Origin: Coriolopsis trogii
Taxonomy: Eukaryota; Basidiomycota; Agaricomycetes; Polyporales; Polyporaceae
Reading direction: 5' to 3'
NCBI GenBank assembly: GCA_020543525.1
Contig: JAHYIO010000005.1
Span: 992,001-1,056,000 of the forward strand
DNA length: 64,000 nucleotides
A program made the position numbers and the translations under genes. The notes under the pieces were generated by a model, which saw only the letters and a list, made by a program, of their open reading frames with translations, was not told the DNA's origin and made no database searches. Positions 1-10,543 of this stretch are shown piece by piece (the stretch's first letter is position 1; each line of letters begins with the position of its first letter).

Positions 1-3000
1 CGCTTTATATTCCGCCTCGGTCGAGGAGAGCGAAATGGTAGGCTGACGCCTCGATGCCCACGATACAGCACCACCTGCCATCAAAAAGACAAAGCCAGAG
101 GTTGAGTGCCGATCATCACGGTCTTCCGCCCAGTCCGAATCTGAGTACGAAATCAGACCGTCATTAGACGCTCCCTTGTAGCGCAGCCGGTACGCCTTTG
201 TTCCCTGAAGGTAACGCAGGACATACTTGGCATAGTTCATGTGCGCTTCAGAGGGATTGGCATTGTACTTGGATAACCGTGTGACAGCGAAAGCAATATC
301 AGGGCGCGTCCCGAGCATGGCGTACAAAAGACTGCCAATAAGACTCTGGTAGCGTTGCCTGAATGAATCGGAAGCGGGCTGATCGGTTTTCACCAAAACA
401 GCACTAGCAGGGAGAGGAGTACGCGACGGTTTACAGTCAGCCATCTGGAAACGCTCAAGGACAGACTGGATATACTCTTCCTGGTCGATGTCGAGTGTTC
501 GAGTAGAACGATCTCGAGTGATGCGAAGACCAAGGAAGCGCTTGACTGGTCCCAAGTCCGTCATCTTGTACTGCTTAGAGAGAGAGCGCTTGACGTGCTT
601 GATGTGACTAGACTGATCGCCAATGAGAAGTAGATCGTCGACATAGAGTACGACAATTGTTACGTGTTCCCCCCCTTGTCGCCGATATACGTAGATCCCG
701 GCATCAGAATAGGTCCGTTGGAATCCCAAGTCAAGAAGCGACTGATGAATCTTCGCATTCCATTGACGCGACGCCTGTTTAAGACCATAGATAGCCTTTT
801 TGAGCAGACAGACGTGATCTTCCTTCCCAGGAACGACCCAGCCTTCGGGCTGTTCCATGTAGATTTCCTCTTCGAGATCGCCATTCAGAAACGCGGTCTT
901 GACATCCATAGATTCGATGTCCCAGTCCTCAAGTGCAGCATGCGCAAGAAGATACCGGATAGACTCGAACCGCGCAACCGGAGAGAACGTCTCGTGATAG
1001 TCCTCACCCCATACTTGAGTAAAACCGCGAGCAACAAGACGAGCTTTATACCGCCCATCATGTTTAATGTCATAAACCCAGCGGTTTGAGACGACGTGTC
1101 GACCTTTAGGACGAGGAACAAGTAACCAGGTTCTGTTCTCGATGAGCGAGTCATACTCCGACTTCTCAGCTTCGCGCCACTTAGGAGCATCAGGCGATCG
1201 CATGGCCTCCTTGTGGGATTGAGGAATACCAGCTTTCGACTGAGCAGCAGCGAGAAAAGCGAGGAAAGTCTCTGCCTCCCACTGATCTCCATCCGGATCT
1301 GTCCGAGCGTCAACATGAACCGGGTTCTCGTCACCGTAGATGTTGTCCTGAATCCTACTCGGGTGGGGAATGCCTGCTTTGTCACGACGAGGACGGTCAC
1401 GAGCAATGCTAGGCTGATTATCTCCCACTGGTCTGTTACGACCACGACAGTGAGGAGGATGAGGAGCAGGAACAGGCGGTGGTGTTGGAGGACGATCAGG
1501 GGCATTAGCCGGAGCAGGTGCTTCAGGCGCATCATCGTCTACAGAGTGATCAAGCGGTGGTGGGACATCAAGCGGAATGGGAAGGGGAATGTCCAGGATG
1601 TCGTTGGGATCGACCGAGTCAGAGTCGTCGTTCGAGGACTCATCCGACTGGTCATTCACAAACGGATTATCACTGGGGGCGACAGGTTGATTGCCAGGAA
1701 GTTTTCGTGCAGGGAAAGACTCTTCATCGAATGTCACATCGCGGGACACGACGATAGAACGGGTGGCCGGATTCCAAAAACGATACCCCTTGGAACCCTG
1801 CTCATACCCCACAAAGATCATCTCGACTGCCTTCTTGTCGAGCTTCCCTTCGCGCTTCGCCTTCTGCACATGCACAAAGGCTTTGCACCCAAACACGCGG
1901 AAGTAGGAAACGTCTGGTATGGTGCCGTCCCACAACGTGATAGGGCATTGCCATTTGTGTCGTCGCATAGGTTGACGATTGTAGATATGAACGGCTGCAT
2001 CGATGGCAAGTTGCCAGAAACCGTGACTAAGTCCAGCCTGATGTAACATACACAAAGCCTTCTCAGTGATGGTACGGTTCCAGCGTTCAGCACGTCCATT
2101 CTGTTGAGGTGAACCCGCAACTGTCTTCTGGTGCTCGATGCCATGCGAACGAAGAAGCTCGCTGAACTCGCTAGACGTGTATTCCCCCCCTCGATCAGAG
2201 CGGACTTTCTTGATCTTTTTACCGGTCTGAGTCTCAGCCCATGCCTTATAGTCGAGGAATGCTTTGATAGCATCCGACTTGTGCTTAAGGTAATAGGCGC
2301 GAGCAAGACCAGAGTAATCATCAATGAAACCGGCAAAATACTTCCATCCTCCGATAGCCTGAGTATGCATCGGTCCATCGAGATCTGTATGGATGAGCTC
2401 GAGAACTTCAGTCGCACGCTTCTCAGAAGGTGGAAAGGGGGCGCGAGTGGATTTGCCAAAGGCACATCCGTCACATGGCTCTTCATCCGCAGGATCAACG
2501 GCATCAACTCCCTTGGTGTTCTTAGGAAGATGACGCAGCACGTCCTTGCCCGCATGATCAAAGCGACGATGCCAGGTCTTGAAGCGACGGACATTGAGGT
2601 GGACACGCTGACCATTACGGAGTTCGAGAAGCGTCCAGTACGTGTTGCTATTCGGGTTGTACCTCGCCTCAAGGATCTTTCGACCCATGATACGAATCAT
2701 CGAACCATGTTTGACAGCACCATCAGGTAGCTTGTCAAAGATACACATGCGACCTTCGCCTTGGAACAAGGAATAACCATTGCGCTCGATGGAGCCCGTC
2801 GAGAAAAGACGACCTTCCACATGCGGGATGTAGTAGACGTTGTTGAAGGTGACAGGGACTTTCTGATTATCGATGTAAGTGAACCCTTCAACCGTTCCCG
2901 ATCCAAGCGCATGGATAACACTACTTTCCCCTGACGCAGCCGTTCCGAAAGGAACAGTGGTCTCGAAAGGCTGGTAGGTGGAGAAGTCAGACATGTCGCC

Positions 3001-3987
3001 GGTGATATGTTGAGAGGCTCCTGAGTCCATAAGCCACATGGTCCACTTCGAGCTGTCCGAGGCCATAGCCTCATCATAGAAAGAAGCAGCGATGTTCGAG
3101 GGACCCGAAAGTACGTTTACAGCAGATACAGACTCAGAGACGACATGTGCATGGCTATGAGAAGTAGTGTCCTTGTTCTTCCCCTTGTCCTTGTCCTTAT
3201 CCCTCTCCTTCTCCTTCTTCTTGCCCTTGGGACGCTTGTCTGGGTGCTTCTTGTAGCAGTTGGACTCGTGGTGAGAACTACCGCCACAGAAGGAGCAAGG
3301 ACCCTTAGGCTTCGGCTTGGTCTGGGAGACCTTGTTGGCGGACTGTCCGTTCTTGCGCAATGACTCCTCGGCCAAGGTCTTCGACTGGATGTCGTCGAGG
3401 GTGATCTTGTCAATGTCCGTAATAGCCATTAGCGCAGAAACCATGGACTGGTAGGACTCGGGGACCTTCGACAGCAACAGGAGAGCCTGCATGGTCTCGC
3501 TGAGCTTGACGCCATTGCTATCGATGTCACGAAGGCGGTTGATGATCTTCATCATCTGGTCCTGGAGAGGCTTCGAATCGTTCATGCGAGGCTCTGCAAC
3601 GAGCGACTCGAACATGCCCCAGACGTGAGCACTGTTGGGCGTGCCAAACTTCGTCTTGATGGCGCCCCAGGTCTCAGCGGCTGTCATAGTACGAGGAGCA
3701 GCACCACCTTGACCCGGAACCTTCGCATCGAGGACGTAGTGGAAGTTCGGTGAGACCCGCATATACATCATGCCGCGAGCCTGCCCATTGAGCTTCTGCC
3801 ATGCCTCTATGGCGACTAGTTCCGCCGCAGTGGCGGTGGTACCGGCAGGAGTGGGCTCAGTCTTGGTGCCTTCGACAATCTCCCAACAGCCCATGAAGAT
3901 GAAGTACCCCTTGAGCTTTGCAGCCCAGTCATTGTACTGGTTCGCCGAAGAAAGGATAGGGATCGAGTCGATCTTGACGTCTCCCAT
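1..3987 (-). CDS. Copia Gag-Pol polyprotein (3' end outside window)
   Basis: This is one open frame of 1329 codons from ATG at 3987 to the window edge. Gag begins with the family-typical M..(K)IDSIP.L...NQYNDWAAKL. A CCHC zinc knuckle (CX2CX4HX4C) lies at about residues 231-244 and the aspartic protease motif DSGA at about 321. The integrase has an HX4H...CX2C zinc region followed by a D,D-35-E core (SDRGGEYTS, then SPQQNGRAE). The reverse transcriptase carries YVDDLLLIG, encoded near 645-619. RNase H follows, with SYSDSDWA and SSTEAEY close to the edge. The 3987 start is chosen because the conserved Gag opening begins there, although the frame stays open upstream to 4536. The product would form virus-like particles and copy the element; fungal copia elements move within the cell. 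Confidence 0.93.
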   Translation of the reverse strand, partial: MGDVKIDSIPILSSANQYNDWAAKLKGYFIFMGCWEIVEGTKTEPTPAGTTATAAELVAIEAWQKLNGQARGMMYMRVSPNFHYVLDAKVPGQGGAAPRTMTAAETWGAIKTKFGTPNSAHVWGMFESLVAEPRMNDSKPLQDQMMKIINRLRDIDSNGVKLSETMQALLLLSKVPESYQSMVSALMAITDIDKITLDDIQSKTLAEESLRKNGQSANKVSQTKPKPKGPCSFCGGSSHHESNCYKKHPDKRPKGKKKEKERDKDKDKGKNKDTTSHSHAHVVSESVSAVNVLSGPSNIAASFYDEAMASDSSKWTMWLMDSGASQHITGDMSDFSTYQPFETTVPFGTAASGESSVIHALGSGTVEGFTYIDNQKVPVTFNNVYYIPHVEGRLFSTGSIERNGYSLFQGEGRMCIFDKLPDGAVKHGSMIRIMGRKILEARYNPNSNTYWTLLELRNGQRVHLNVRRFKTWHRRFDHAGKDVLRHLPKNTKGVDAVDPADEEPCDGCAFGKSTRAPFPPSEKRATEVLELIHTDLDGPMHTQAIGGWKYFAGFIDDYSGLARAYYLKHKSDAIKAFLDYKAWAETQTGKKIKKVRSDRGGEYTSSEFSELLRSHGIEHQKTVAGSPQQNGRAERWNRTITEKALCMLHQAGLSHGFWQLAIDAAVHIYNRQPMRRHKWQCPITLWDGTIPDVSYFRVFGCKAFVHVQKAKREGKLDKKAVEMIFVGYEQGSKGYRFWNPATRSIVVSRDVTFDEESFPARKLPGNQPVAPSDNPFVNDQSDESSNDDSDSVDPNDILDIPLPIPLDVPPPLDHSVDDDAPEAPAPANAPDRPPTPPPVPAPHPPHCRGRNRPVGDNQPSIARDRPRRDKAGIPHPSRIQDNIYGDENPVHVDARTDPDGDQWEAETFLAFLAAAQSKAGIPQSHKEAMRSPDAPKWREAEKSEYDSLIENRTWLLVPRPKGRHVVSNRWVYDIKHDGRYKARLVARGFTQVWGEDYHETFSPVARFESIRYLLAHAALEDWDIESMDVKTAFLNGDLEEEIYMEQPEGWVVPGKEDHVCLLKKAIYGLKQASRQWNAKIHQSLLDLGFQRTYSDAGIYVYRRQGGEHVTIVVLYVDDLLLIGDQSSHIKHVKRSLSKQYKMTDLGPVKRFLGLRITRDRSTRTLDIDQEEYIQSVLERFQMADCKPSRTPLPASAVLVKTDQPASDSFRQRYQSLIGSLLYAMLGTRPDIAFAVTRLSKYNANPSEAHMNYAKYVLRYLQGTKAYRLRYKGASNDGLISYSDSDWAEDRDDRHSTSGFVFLMAGGAVSWASRRQPTISLSSTEAEYKA

Positions 3988-4536
3988 GATTGAAAGCAGG
4001 TACTGAGAAGAGTGGAGATAATCCTCGTCGTCGAAGTCAAGAGTGAAGGATATAGGCGCAACAGATGGAAGCGCAGTGACGAGAGGAGGAGGGAGAGTTT
4101 CGATTGGAGAGAGATGCGGAGATGCGACGAGAGGGGTGTCGTATGGGGTGTTAGAGGCGAGAGGAAGCGCTACGACAAGTGGTGTGTCGTAGGGTGTATC
4201 GGATGCGACTGGAAGAGCTGTGTTGACTCCAGCAAGAAACTCCTCGTCTGCTTGGTAGGGAGAGATAGGTTGCCAAGCGAACGATGTGGGATCTTCCGGT
4301 AAAGCAACGTTGTTGTACCGATGAGGACAGGGGCTCACAGCACAATTGTACCAACCGTCACTTTGAAGGTGGGCGTCAACTTGTTCGTCAGAGTCCCAAA
4401 CGTGCGGAAGATCCTCACAGGATTCCTCGTTGCCTGAGCTGTCAGAGGATGCTTCTGTCGAAGTATCAACAATGTCCTCGACTTCAGACTCAGAGGAATG
4501 AGGAGATGCTGGAAGAGTCGGCTCCAGAACGGTGGT
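3988..4536 (-). other. Acidic open frame upstream of Gag, no ATG
   Basis: The Gag frame continues without a stop upstream of its ATG for about 183 codons, to a TGA at 4537-4539. The translation looks coding rather than random. It has an acidic Ser/Glu/Asp stretch, then a near-tandem repeat (LPVASDTPYDTPLV and LPLASNTPYDTPLV), then DDEDYLHSSQ just before the Gag Met. There is no in-frame ATG, so it could only be translated after splicing, by frameshift from an upstream frame, or from a non-AUG start. It could also be an old coding stretch left in the leader. Confidence 0.5.
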
Positions 4537-5020
4537 TCAAAGTATACGCAATGATTGACGCGCCACGTGCGAGGAAGGTGGACAGGGGCACCTTTTGAGG
4601 TGAACCAGAGAGCCAGTAAGCCGAAATTACCGACAATCCGGGTAGAAGTCGCCAACTGTGCCCAAGAAACGCTATAGTAACTTCCGAGGCAAAAAGGTAT
4701 CGTAAGGAGGGTCCGAACGGTTGTCCTCCGGTCCAAAGGTGCTAACCACCCCGGGTACAACAGCTGGCGGGCGCAAGTGCGTGGCCTGGCTGAGGGATGC
4801 CTGAATCACCCAGGTGCCTCGAGAGCACAACAGGTGTTACAACGATAGTAGACTAGAGACTGACTACGAAGCGCTCAGGGCTGCGTCACGAGCGCAGAAA
4901 TGTCCCCCTGGCAGCAGTGTCGGCGGGCACAGTCAAGAGAGTAGGAAAGTGGGATGCACGGGCAGAGAGTCGACGTACTAAGAGTTGCGCGCAGAGGTGT
5001 CGACAGAGAAGCAACCGATT

Positions 5021-5040
5021 AGAGCGCAGGGCTCATAACC
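5021..5040 (-). other. Primer-binding site matching the anticodon arm of initiator tRNA-Met
   Basis: The plus strand reads GCGCAGGGCTCATAACC here, which matches the anticodon stem-loop of eukaryotic initiator tRNA-Met. The element strand is therefore complementary to it, as a primer-binding site must be. The match ends exactly where the LTR begins (5041), so the primer 3' end would point into the LTR. An internal rather than a 3'-CCA match is the arrangement known for Drosophila copia, which uses a cleaved tRNA-iMet fragment. Confidence 0.75.
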
Positions 5041-5543
5041 TGATGAACTCTGAACCTGGAAGGCTTGGAGCGACCTGTAAGTCACACAAAGAGAGATCTT
5101 CAGTCAGTGAGCGAACGACTATATTGCATAGTTTAGTACCTGTAAGTCACACAAAGAGAGACTACAAGTACTAGTAAGTAAAGTGTAGTAGAGCATAAGT
5201 AATGAGTGAGACTTACTCTTCAGTCAGTGAGCGAACGACTGAAGAGCAGAGGGGCAAACAGACTGCCTTATATACTGGAGAGAGGAGTGCATGAGTAAGC
5301 GAATGAAGCAGTCACATGTTAACCATAGAGCGATGAGTAAGAGTCCGTACTCGGCGTATGAGTAAGAGCCGAGAGTATTCTGAGTAAGACATAAGGTCTA
5401 GAATGTTCCGGTGCATTGTAGAACGCACAGGAAGACAAGGGAACCATATGGTCATAGGAATGTACAGTAGTTTCGTAGAGAAAACCGTATATGGTAAGTA
5501 GAAACACAGCCTATAGTAAGCGCTATCTAAACATAAGTAAACA
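5041..5543 (-). repeat. 5' long terminal repeat of the copia element
   Basis: The inner border is placed by the adjoining primer-binding site. On the plus strand the LTR starts TG at 5041, and it ends ...AACA at 5532 or 5543, giving the TG...CA ends expected of an LTR, about 490-503 bp long. Inside are two direct repeats: CCTGTAAGTCACACAAAGAG at about 5069 and 5139, and TCAGTCAGTGAGCGAACGAC at about 5101 and 5222. These may be promoter or enhancer modules. The 3' LTR is not in the window, so the borders cannot be confirmed by pairing. Confidence 0.7.
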
Positions 5544-6110
5544 TGACCATACAAAGGTTGTGTGCACAACTCCGGACCGGTAGAGCCGTAAATCCGGAAT
5601 GTCAACAGAGCATGTACCTGATTTGTTTCTTTGGTGCTCTCCTCTTTGCGAAGATCCCAACATGGTTGTTGTCGTATTTGATTCCCGCTCATAGGCCCCG
5701 TCCAACATGGAGCATCAACTTGATGCTCCATGTCGGTCCGATATTGAATGAGAGCTCCCATGATCCGGTTGAAGAGTACATGGTGGGTCTCGGTATCAAG
5801 CGCATCAGGCTCGTCGTCTGCTTGTGGGTCGCAGGCCATCTCGTCGAGCTCTTCAGGCGTCATGTTGGTGGGGCAAAGGAATCTAGTGGGTGATCTAGTA
5901 CGACCATCTCGCGACTGGTTGCTGCGAGGTGATGCAGACCGTGCGCGACCGCTTTCACGTTTGCGTTCTCGTTCACGCTGTCGGTCACGGTCGCGTGCAC
6001 GATCATGGTCGCGTTCACGATCACGGTCACGGTCGCGGCTGTTAGAGGGAGGACTACGAGATCTCGTGGCGGAACGGCCACGACCTTGTTGGAAGTGGCT
6101 GCAAGACCGT
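5544..6110 (-). pseudogene. RD/RE-rich ORF fragment ended by the copia LTR
   Basis: A minus-strand frame encodes a segment dominated by Arg-Asp and Arg-Glu dipeptides (RDRDRDRERDHDRARDRDRQ at about 6040-5980), then SARSASPRS and SRDGRTRSPTR. A normal-looking acidic stretch follows (NMTPEELDEMACDPQADDEP, with the Met at 5863). The frame continues to about residue 105 after that Met, where it meets the LTR border. Alternating charged RD/RE tracts occur in splicing factors and in some retroelement Gag proteins; I do not recognise a specific family. The simplest reading is a gene or older element cut by the copia insertion. Confidence 0.45.
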
Positions 6111-6446
6111 CCAGCTGTTCCTGAAGAGTAATAAGGTGTGCTGTTGGCTCGTCAGATAGGCATAGAAACTGTTTACTACAAGTAATAAGGGAGGTTGGAC
6201 TCACTCTGGATTGCCACCGGACGCCATGCTAAACAAGACTGGTAATGATAAGGAGTGTGTGATATGATGTAGAGAGGAAGAAGAACGCAGTCCGACCAGG
6301 GACTATGGGGAGGAAAGGGGAGGAAAAGAGAGAAATTTGAGTAAGCCTGCGAGTTTCGTGGAGCCTTATAAGTGTGCTGCTTACCTAAGAGGTCTGGACT
6401 CCCCGACACATGCTCGGGAGGAGATGCTGAACATTGATGCACCTTG
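6111..6446. other. Stretch without a recognisable gene
   Basis: No convincing frame, RNA or repeat is seen between the RD-rich fragment and the MITE. The 8-bp target duplication of the MITE (GCACCTTG) lies at its right end, 6439-6446. Confidence 0.5.
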
Positions 6447-6761
6447 TAGGGACTGGCGCGGGTATACCCGCGGGTGTCCAGATCAAGACCCGTACCCGTA
6501 CCCACGAAAAACCCGTACCCGCAGGTCGGGTACGGGTTTCTCGCGGGTATGAAACCCAACCACGGGTTCACGGGTTTGACCCGTACATATGCCCTCAGAA
6601 CTCACCAATGAAAGGCTTAAACGCCTGGAGGGGGGAATGAAACCCGTACCCGCGCGGGTACGGGTTTTCATACGGGTCGGCCGAGAGGTACCCACACCCG
6701 TACCCGTACGGGTACGGGTATCAAAACCCGCGCGGGTCTGGCAGACCCGCGTTTTTCCCTA
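6447..6761. mobile_element. 315-bp hAT-type MITE with perfect 8-bp target duplication
   Basis: The element begins TAGGGACTGGCGCGGGT and its other end, reverse-complemented, begins TAGGGAAAAACGCGGGT. It is flanked on both sides by GCACCTTG (6439-6446 and 6762-6769). An 8-bp duplication with TAGGG termini is the hAT signature. It has no coding capacity. The body is built from ACCCGT/ACGGGT units on both strands, giving many nested inverted repeats and very high self-complementarity. Removing the element and one target copy restores a continuous host sequence. Mobilisation would need a transposase from elsewhere; the hAT at 57.7 kb has different ends. Confidence 0.9.
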
Positions 6762-7009
6762 GCACCTTGGCCGTTGCGATAGTCATTAGTACTTAGGGCG
6801 ATCGTATTTGAGAGCAGTGAGATGGTGGCGCGCTTACTTATCGCACTTGCGTGGCATGCCTCTTGCCTCTTTCCGCCTCTTCAGCGGACTCCCACGCTTG
6901 ATCTTCTACTGTTCGCGTGCGGGCAGAGCAGTCCTGAGCACAGAGAGAGCGGCGCACAGAACAGGTCAGACAGTTAGCAAAGTATGAGAGTTTGCAAGTG
7001 GTTAAAGCA

Positions 7010-7516
7010 GAACTGAGTGCCGGCTGCGCATGCACGTGGCGTTCAAACTCCATCGGCAGTCGGAGCCACTCTCCGAGGAGAGAGGTAAGAGATGCACAAT
7101 TGACGAAGCGCCCGAACGAGAGGTCATTGGCTTCTGTAAGGGGGTACACGGAATGCGGTGAGCGAGAGAACGTTGTCAGCAGGGAGAGGTAAGCCCGGAC
7201 GTACCCTTCCATCCTCATTGTAAGCCCATACAGCGCGAGCCTTCTGGATGTTGTTGCGGGCAGGAGGAGGAGGAACACGACGGGCAGGTTCTGGAGTATG
7301 AGCAGGGCCAACAGCAAGATTGTGGAAGCTCGATGCTAGAGCATCGGTCGAGGCAGCGGCGTTGGGAGATTGAGAGAGACGACTGATGAGGTCGGAGGCT
7401 TCTGCAGGAGTGATGTAGTTCTGTGAGGCCAGGAGATTTATGTTTGCGGTGGTCTGGGTGAGGACATGAGCGGGAAGAGCAGCGGCCTGGGGGTCAGCGG
7501 GAGTCGGGATGGGCAT
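7010..7516 (-). pseudogene. Decayed small SH3-domain protein gene (Lsb1/Pin3-like)
   Basis: Exon 1 runs from ATG 7516 to a GTACGT donor after 7205 and encodes 104 residues. These include a helical N-terminal part (LTQTTANINLLASQNYITPA) and a proline-rich linker (PARRVPPPPARN). The start of an SH3 domain follows (ARAVWAYNEDGR), the layout of yeast Lsb1/Pin3 and its basidiomycete relatives. The next acceptor is at 7134-7136. The downstream exon, about 7133-7010, still resembles SH3 sequence, but only as a mixture of two frames (NDLSF in one, ESGSD in another), and the expected Trp-Trp after SGSD is replaced by Cys-Arg-Trp. I read this as a relic; a misplaced splice site is the alternative. Confidence 0.5.
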
Positions 7517-10500
7517 CGTGCTTAAGCTTGTGGTCAGAGTCGAAGGTGTGTTGCTTGGCGCCCATATCATGCATGTGGACGAGATGGGCCTACCATATTG
7601 GGCAAGTCAAGCGCCAAGCGCATTGACGGGACTGAATTCACGCTCTCTTTGTGCGGGCACCGTTGCCTCGTTCGCCTCTCGCTCTGCTTCAGAGCAACTC
7701 CAATGAATGTGTTATTTCTTCTCGTCATCTGGTTTTGTCTATGCAACATGCCTGTGTGCCCAGGCTGCGACAAGCAATACAAAACACTCGCGAACCATGC
7801 CAAAGCCTGCTCAAAATTGCAGCACTCGCTCATCCACGGACCTGATCTCAAGCGGAAGCACCGAGAAGAAGAGGATGCCACGAGGGCTAAGCAACGGAAG
7901 CTGGAGGAGAAGCATGCAGCTGAGGAGGAAGCTCGACGCCAGTTAGAAGCAGTGGAGTCTGCTCGCAGGCAGGTATGTCCTTAAACTGACTCAATGCCAC
8001 CGTGTTCCCATCATCTCAGTACACACCACTATCCAGCACGAAAGATACATGAATGAGCCAGTATACGTCGAGTCTTTCAGCCGGGCAGGCCGCAAACGGC
8101 GCGCCCCTATGAAAATCAGAGATATGTGCCCTACCAATCTCCGTGGACTGCCTGAGCATATCCCTCGACCTCCACCCGGTCGACCTGCGCCTGCACCACC
8201 TCATGAACCTTCCGAACACATCGTTGAAACTTCTGTTCAATCCGACACCCCAGGAACGCCCTCGTATTTTGACACTCCACTCAACATCTTCAGGGTCTTC
8301 CGGCGATACACAACTCAGCCTGCGCATGACCCAGAAGAGGATCTCACCATTGACGACTTCACTGATGCTCGGACACACACTCGTTGCCCTAGTTCGCACG
8401 GAGAACGCAATCCATTGAGGCCTTTTGGAGCGCAGATCCTGAGCAACGTCAAGGATGGTCTCCGAGATACGTTTGCACCCTTCCTCAACATCACCATCTT
8501 CCGCATCATGCATTGGCTCTACACTGGTTCCGCTATCAAATCTGCTGCCGAGGTCACCCGTTTGGTCCGGACTGTCTTTCTGGCAGAAGATTTCAAACAC
8601 GAACACATTGTTGGCTTTAGCGCAGAACAGGAGAATGACCACCTGGACAAATTTGCTGCAACATCTGGCGCGTTTTCGGCAGCAGATGGATGGCGCGAGG
8701 GCACTGTGCGGATTCATCTCCCGAAGGAGAACCATCGACACGCTTCTGAGGCTGCGTCCCCTATACTTGAAGTCACCGGTGTCCATTATCGTTCGTTCCT
8801 CGAGGGCATCAAGGCAGCTTATCAAGACCCAGTTGCGAGAGCCTTCCACTTCTTTCCCTTCAAGCTTTTCCACCGACCCTCCCCTCGTGAAGCCTGCGAA
8901 TCAGAGAACTCGCCGGCGTCAGAAGATGCCGAACGTTTATACACCGACATCTATAATTCTGATGCAGCCCTAGCGGAGCATGAGCGAATTCAGGAGAAGG
9001 CACGGGCAGCACGAGAAGATGACGACCCGGAGGAACTCGAGTACGCCATCGCTCCGATTCTACTGTACTCCGACTCGACCCATCTAACAAACTTCGGGTC
9101 GGCGGCACTCTGGCCAATATACGCGTTCTTTGGCAGTCTCTCGAAATACATACGGTCTCGACCCAGTTCTTTTGCGGCACATCATCTAGCATATGTCCCA
9201 TCTGTTCGTCTCTACTGTCCATCAGTGTATTATCACAGCTGACGATACTTGCAGCTCCCACAGACTATCCAGACCGTATATGAGAAAGCCTATGGCGAGC
9301 CAGCTTTGGCAGCAGTTCTCCATTTCTGTAAGCGGGAGTTGATGCAGGCCATATGGCTCTTGATACTCGACGACGAGTTCATGTATGCCTATGAGCACGG
9401 CTTTGTCATAAAGTGTGCAGACGGTGTTGTGCGACGACTTTTCTCTCGACTGTTCACATACTCAGTGGACTATCCAGAGAAGTAAATACTACACACTCAT
9501 GACACCGGATGATACTCACCCACGCTATGCTACCAGGTGTCTAATCGGCTGTATTAAGCACCTTGCTCACTGTCTATGCCCTGAATGTCTCGCGGAGAAG
9601 GACAAGGTGCCGCTCATGGGAACTGTCAATGATCTCAAATTTCGCATGGCGCATCTGCGATGTGATGATCATCCCACGCACGTCAACATTGCAATGGCCC
9701 ACACTCGCATCTACGAACACGGTGCACCTCCAGAGGGTACTCATGTAGAGAATATCTTGGGGCCGAAGTCCCTAACTCCAACACGGGTAAGCAAGCTTCG
9801 AATGATTGTTGTTTATTCAAGCTAATGCTTCTCTCAGAGTGCATTCTCAACACGCCTAGCAGTTTTTGGATTCAACATGTATCAAATGCTTGTTCCTGAC
9901 CTTATGCATGAGTTTGAACTGGGAGTATGGAAGAGTGTATTTACACACTTGATACGGATTCTCGTTGCAGCCGGAGAATCATGCGTACAAGAACTGGACC
10001 GCCGGTAAGGCATCTTACTATGACTTACGATGCCACCGCAATCGTTGGATATTCTCGCTCTGACATGATCTAAAACAAGGTTTTCTCAAATCCCCACCTT
10101 TGGCTAGTGATTAAAAGTCAGGTCAAGTCCGGTCATTTGCCCCTCCGGGCAATGACCAATGACCGGACCATGACTTGACCGGTCTGAATCTCAATGACCG
10201 GACCGGTAGATCGGTCATTGCATGACCTGACCTGACTTCAGTCAGGTCATTGGTCATAACCGGTCATGACCGTTCTGCAGTCATGACCGGTCATGACCAG
10301 TTATGACTGGTTATGACCACTCCTATATGAATGTATGAGGGTATTGGTGCACTGTTGATTGAATGCCGAAGGGTTATGACACCCACAGTATGGCCACAGC
10401 AGTCATAAGCTGTATAAAGCCATAGAGGGCAGCATATGCTGCACTCTATAGGGATATACAATTCCTGACTGCGTAGTGGGGTGGAGGGATATATGGATGA

Positions 10501-10543
10501 AATACCCCGAGGTCGAGGTGCTGTACTGAGTGATTGGCTGGAT

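Larger units (their letters stand above)
1..5543 (-). mobile_element. Ty1/copia LTR retrotransposon, partial
   Basis: In element order the visible parts are a 5' LTR (about 5543-5041), a primer-binding site directly after it (5040-5021), a leader of about 1 kb, and then a Gag-protease-integrase-RT-RNaseH polyprotein. That domain order, with integrase before reverse transcriptase, defines Ty1/copia. The 3' end and 3' LTR lie beyond the left edge, so age from LTR divergence cannot be judged. The polyprotein frame has no stop in the window, which argues for a young, possibly competent copy. The outer LTR limit is 5532 or 5543; both give an element start of TGTTTA. Confidence 0.93.

Noticed and set aside
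1..3987. Several short minus-strand frames in a second phase across the copia region
   Set aside because: They are shadows of the single uninterrupted polyprotein frame, which contains all retroelement motifs.
5021..5046. A tRNA-iMet gene suggested by the anticodon-arm match
   Set aside because: Only the anticodon arm matches; acceptor, D and T arms are absent, so it is a primer-binding site.
6450..6760. Telomere-like or CRISPR-like array of ACCCGT units
   Set aside because: The units occur in both orientations without spacers and are bounded by hAT-type ends and an 8-bp target duplication, so it is a MITE.
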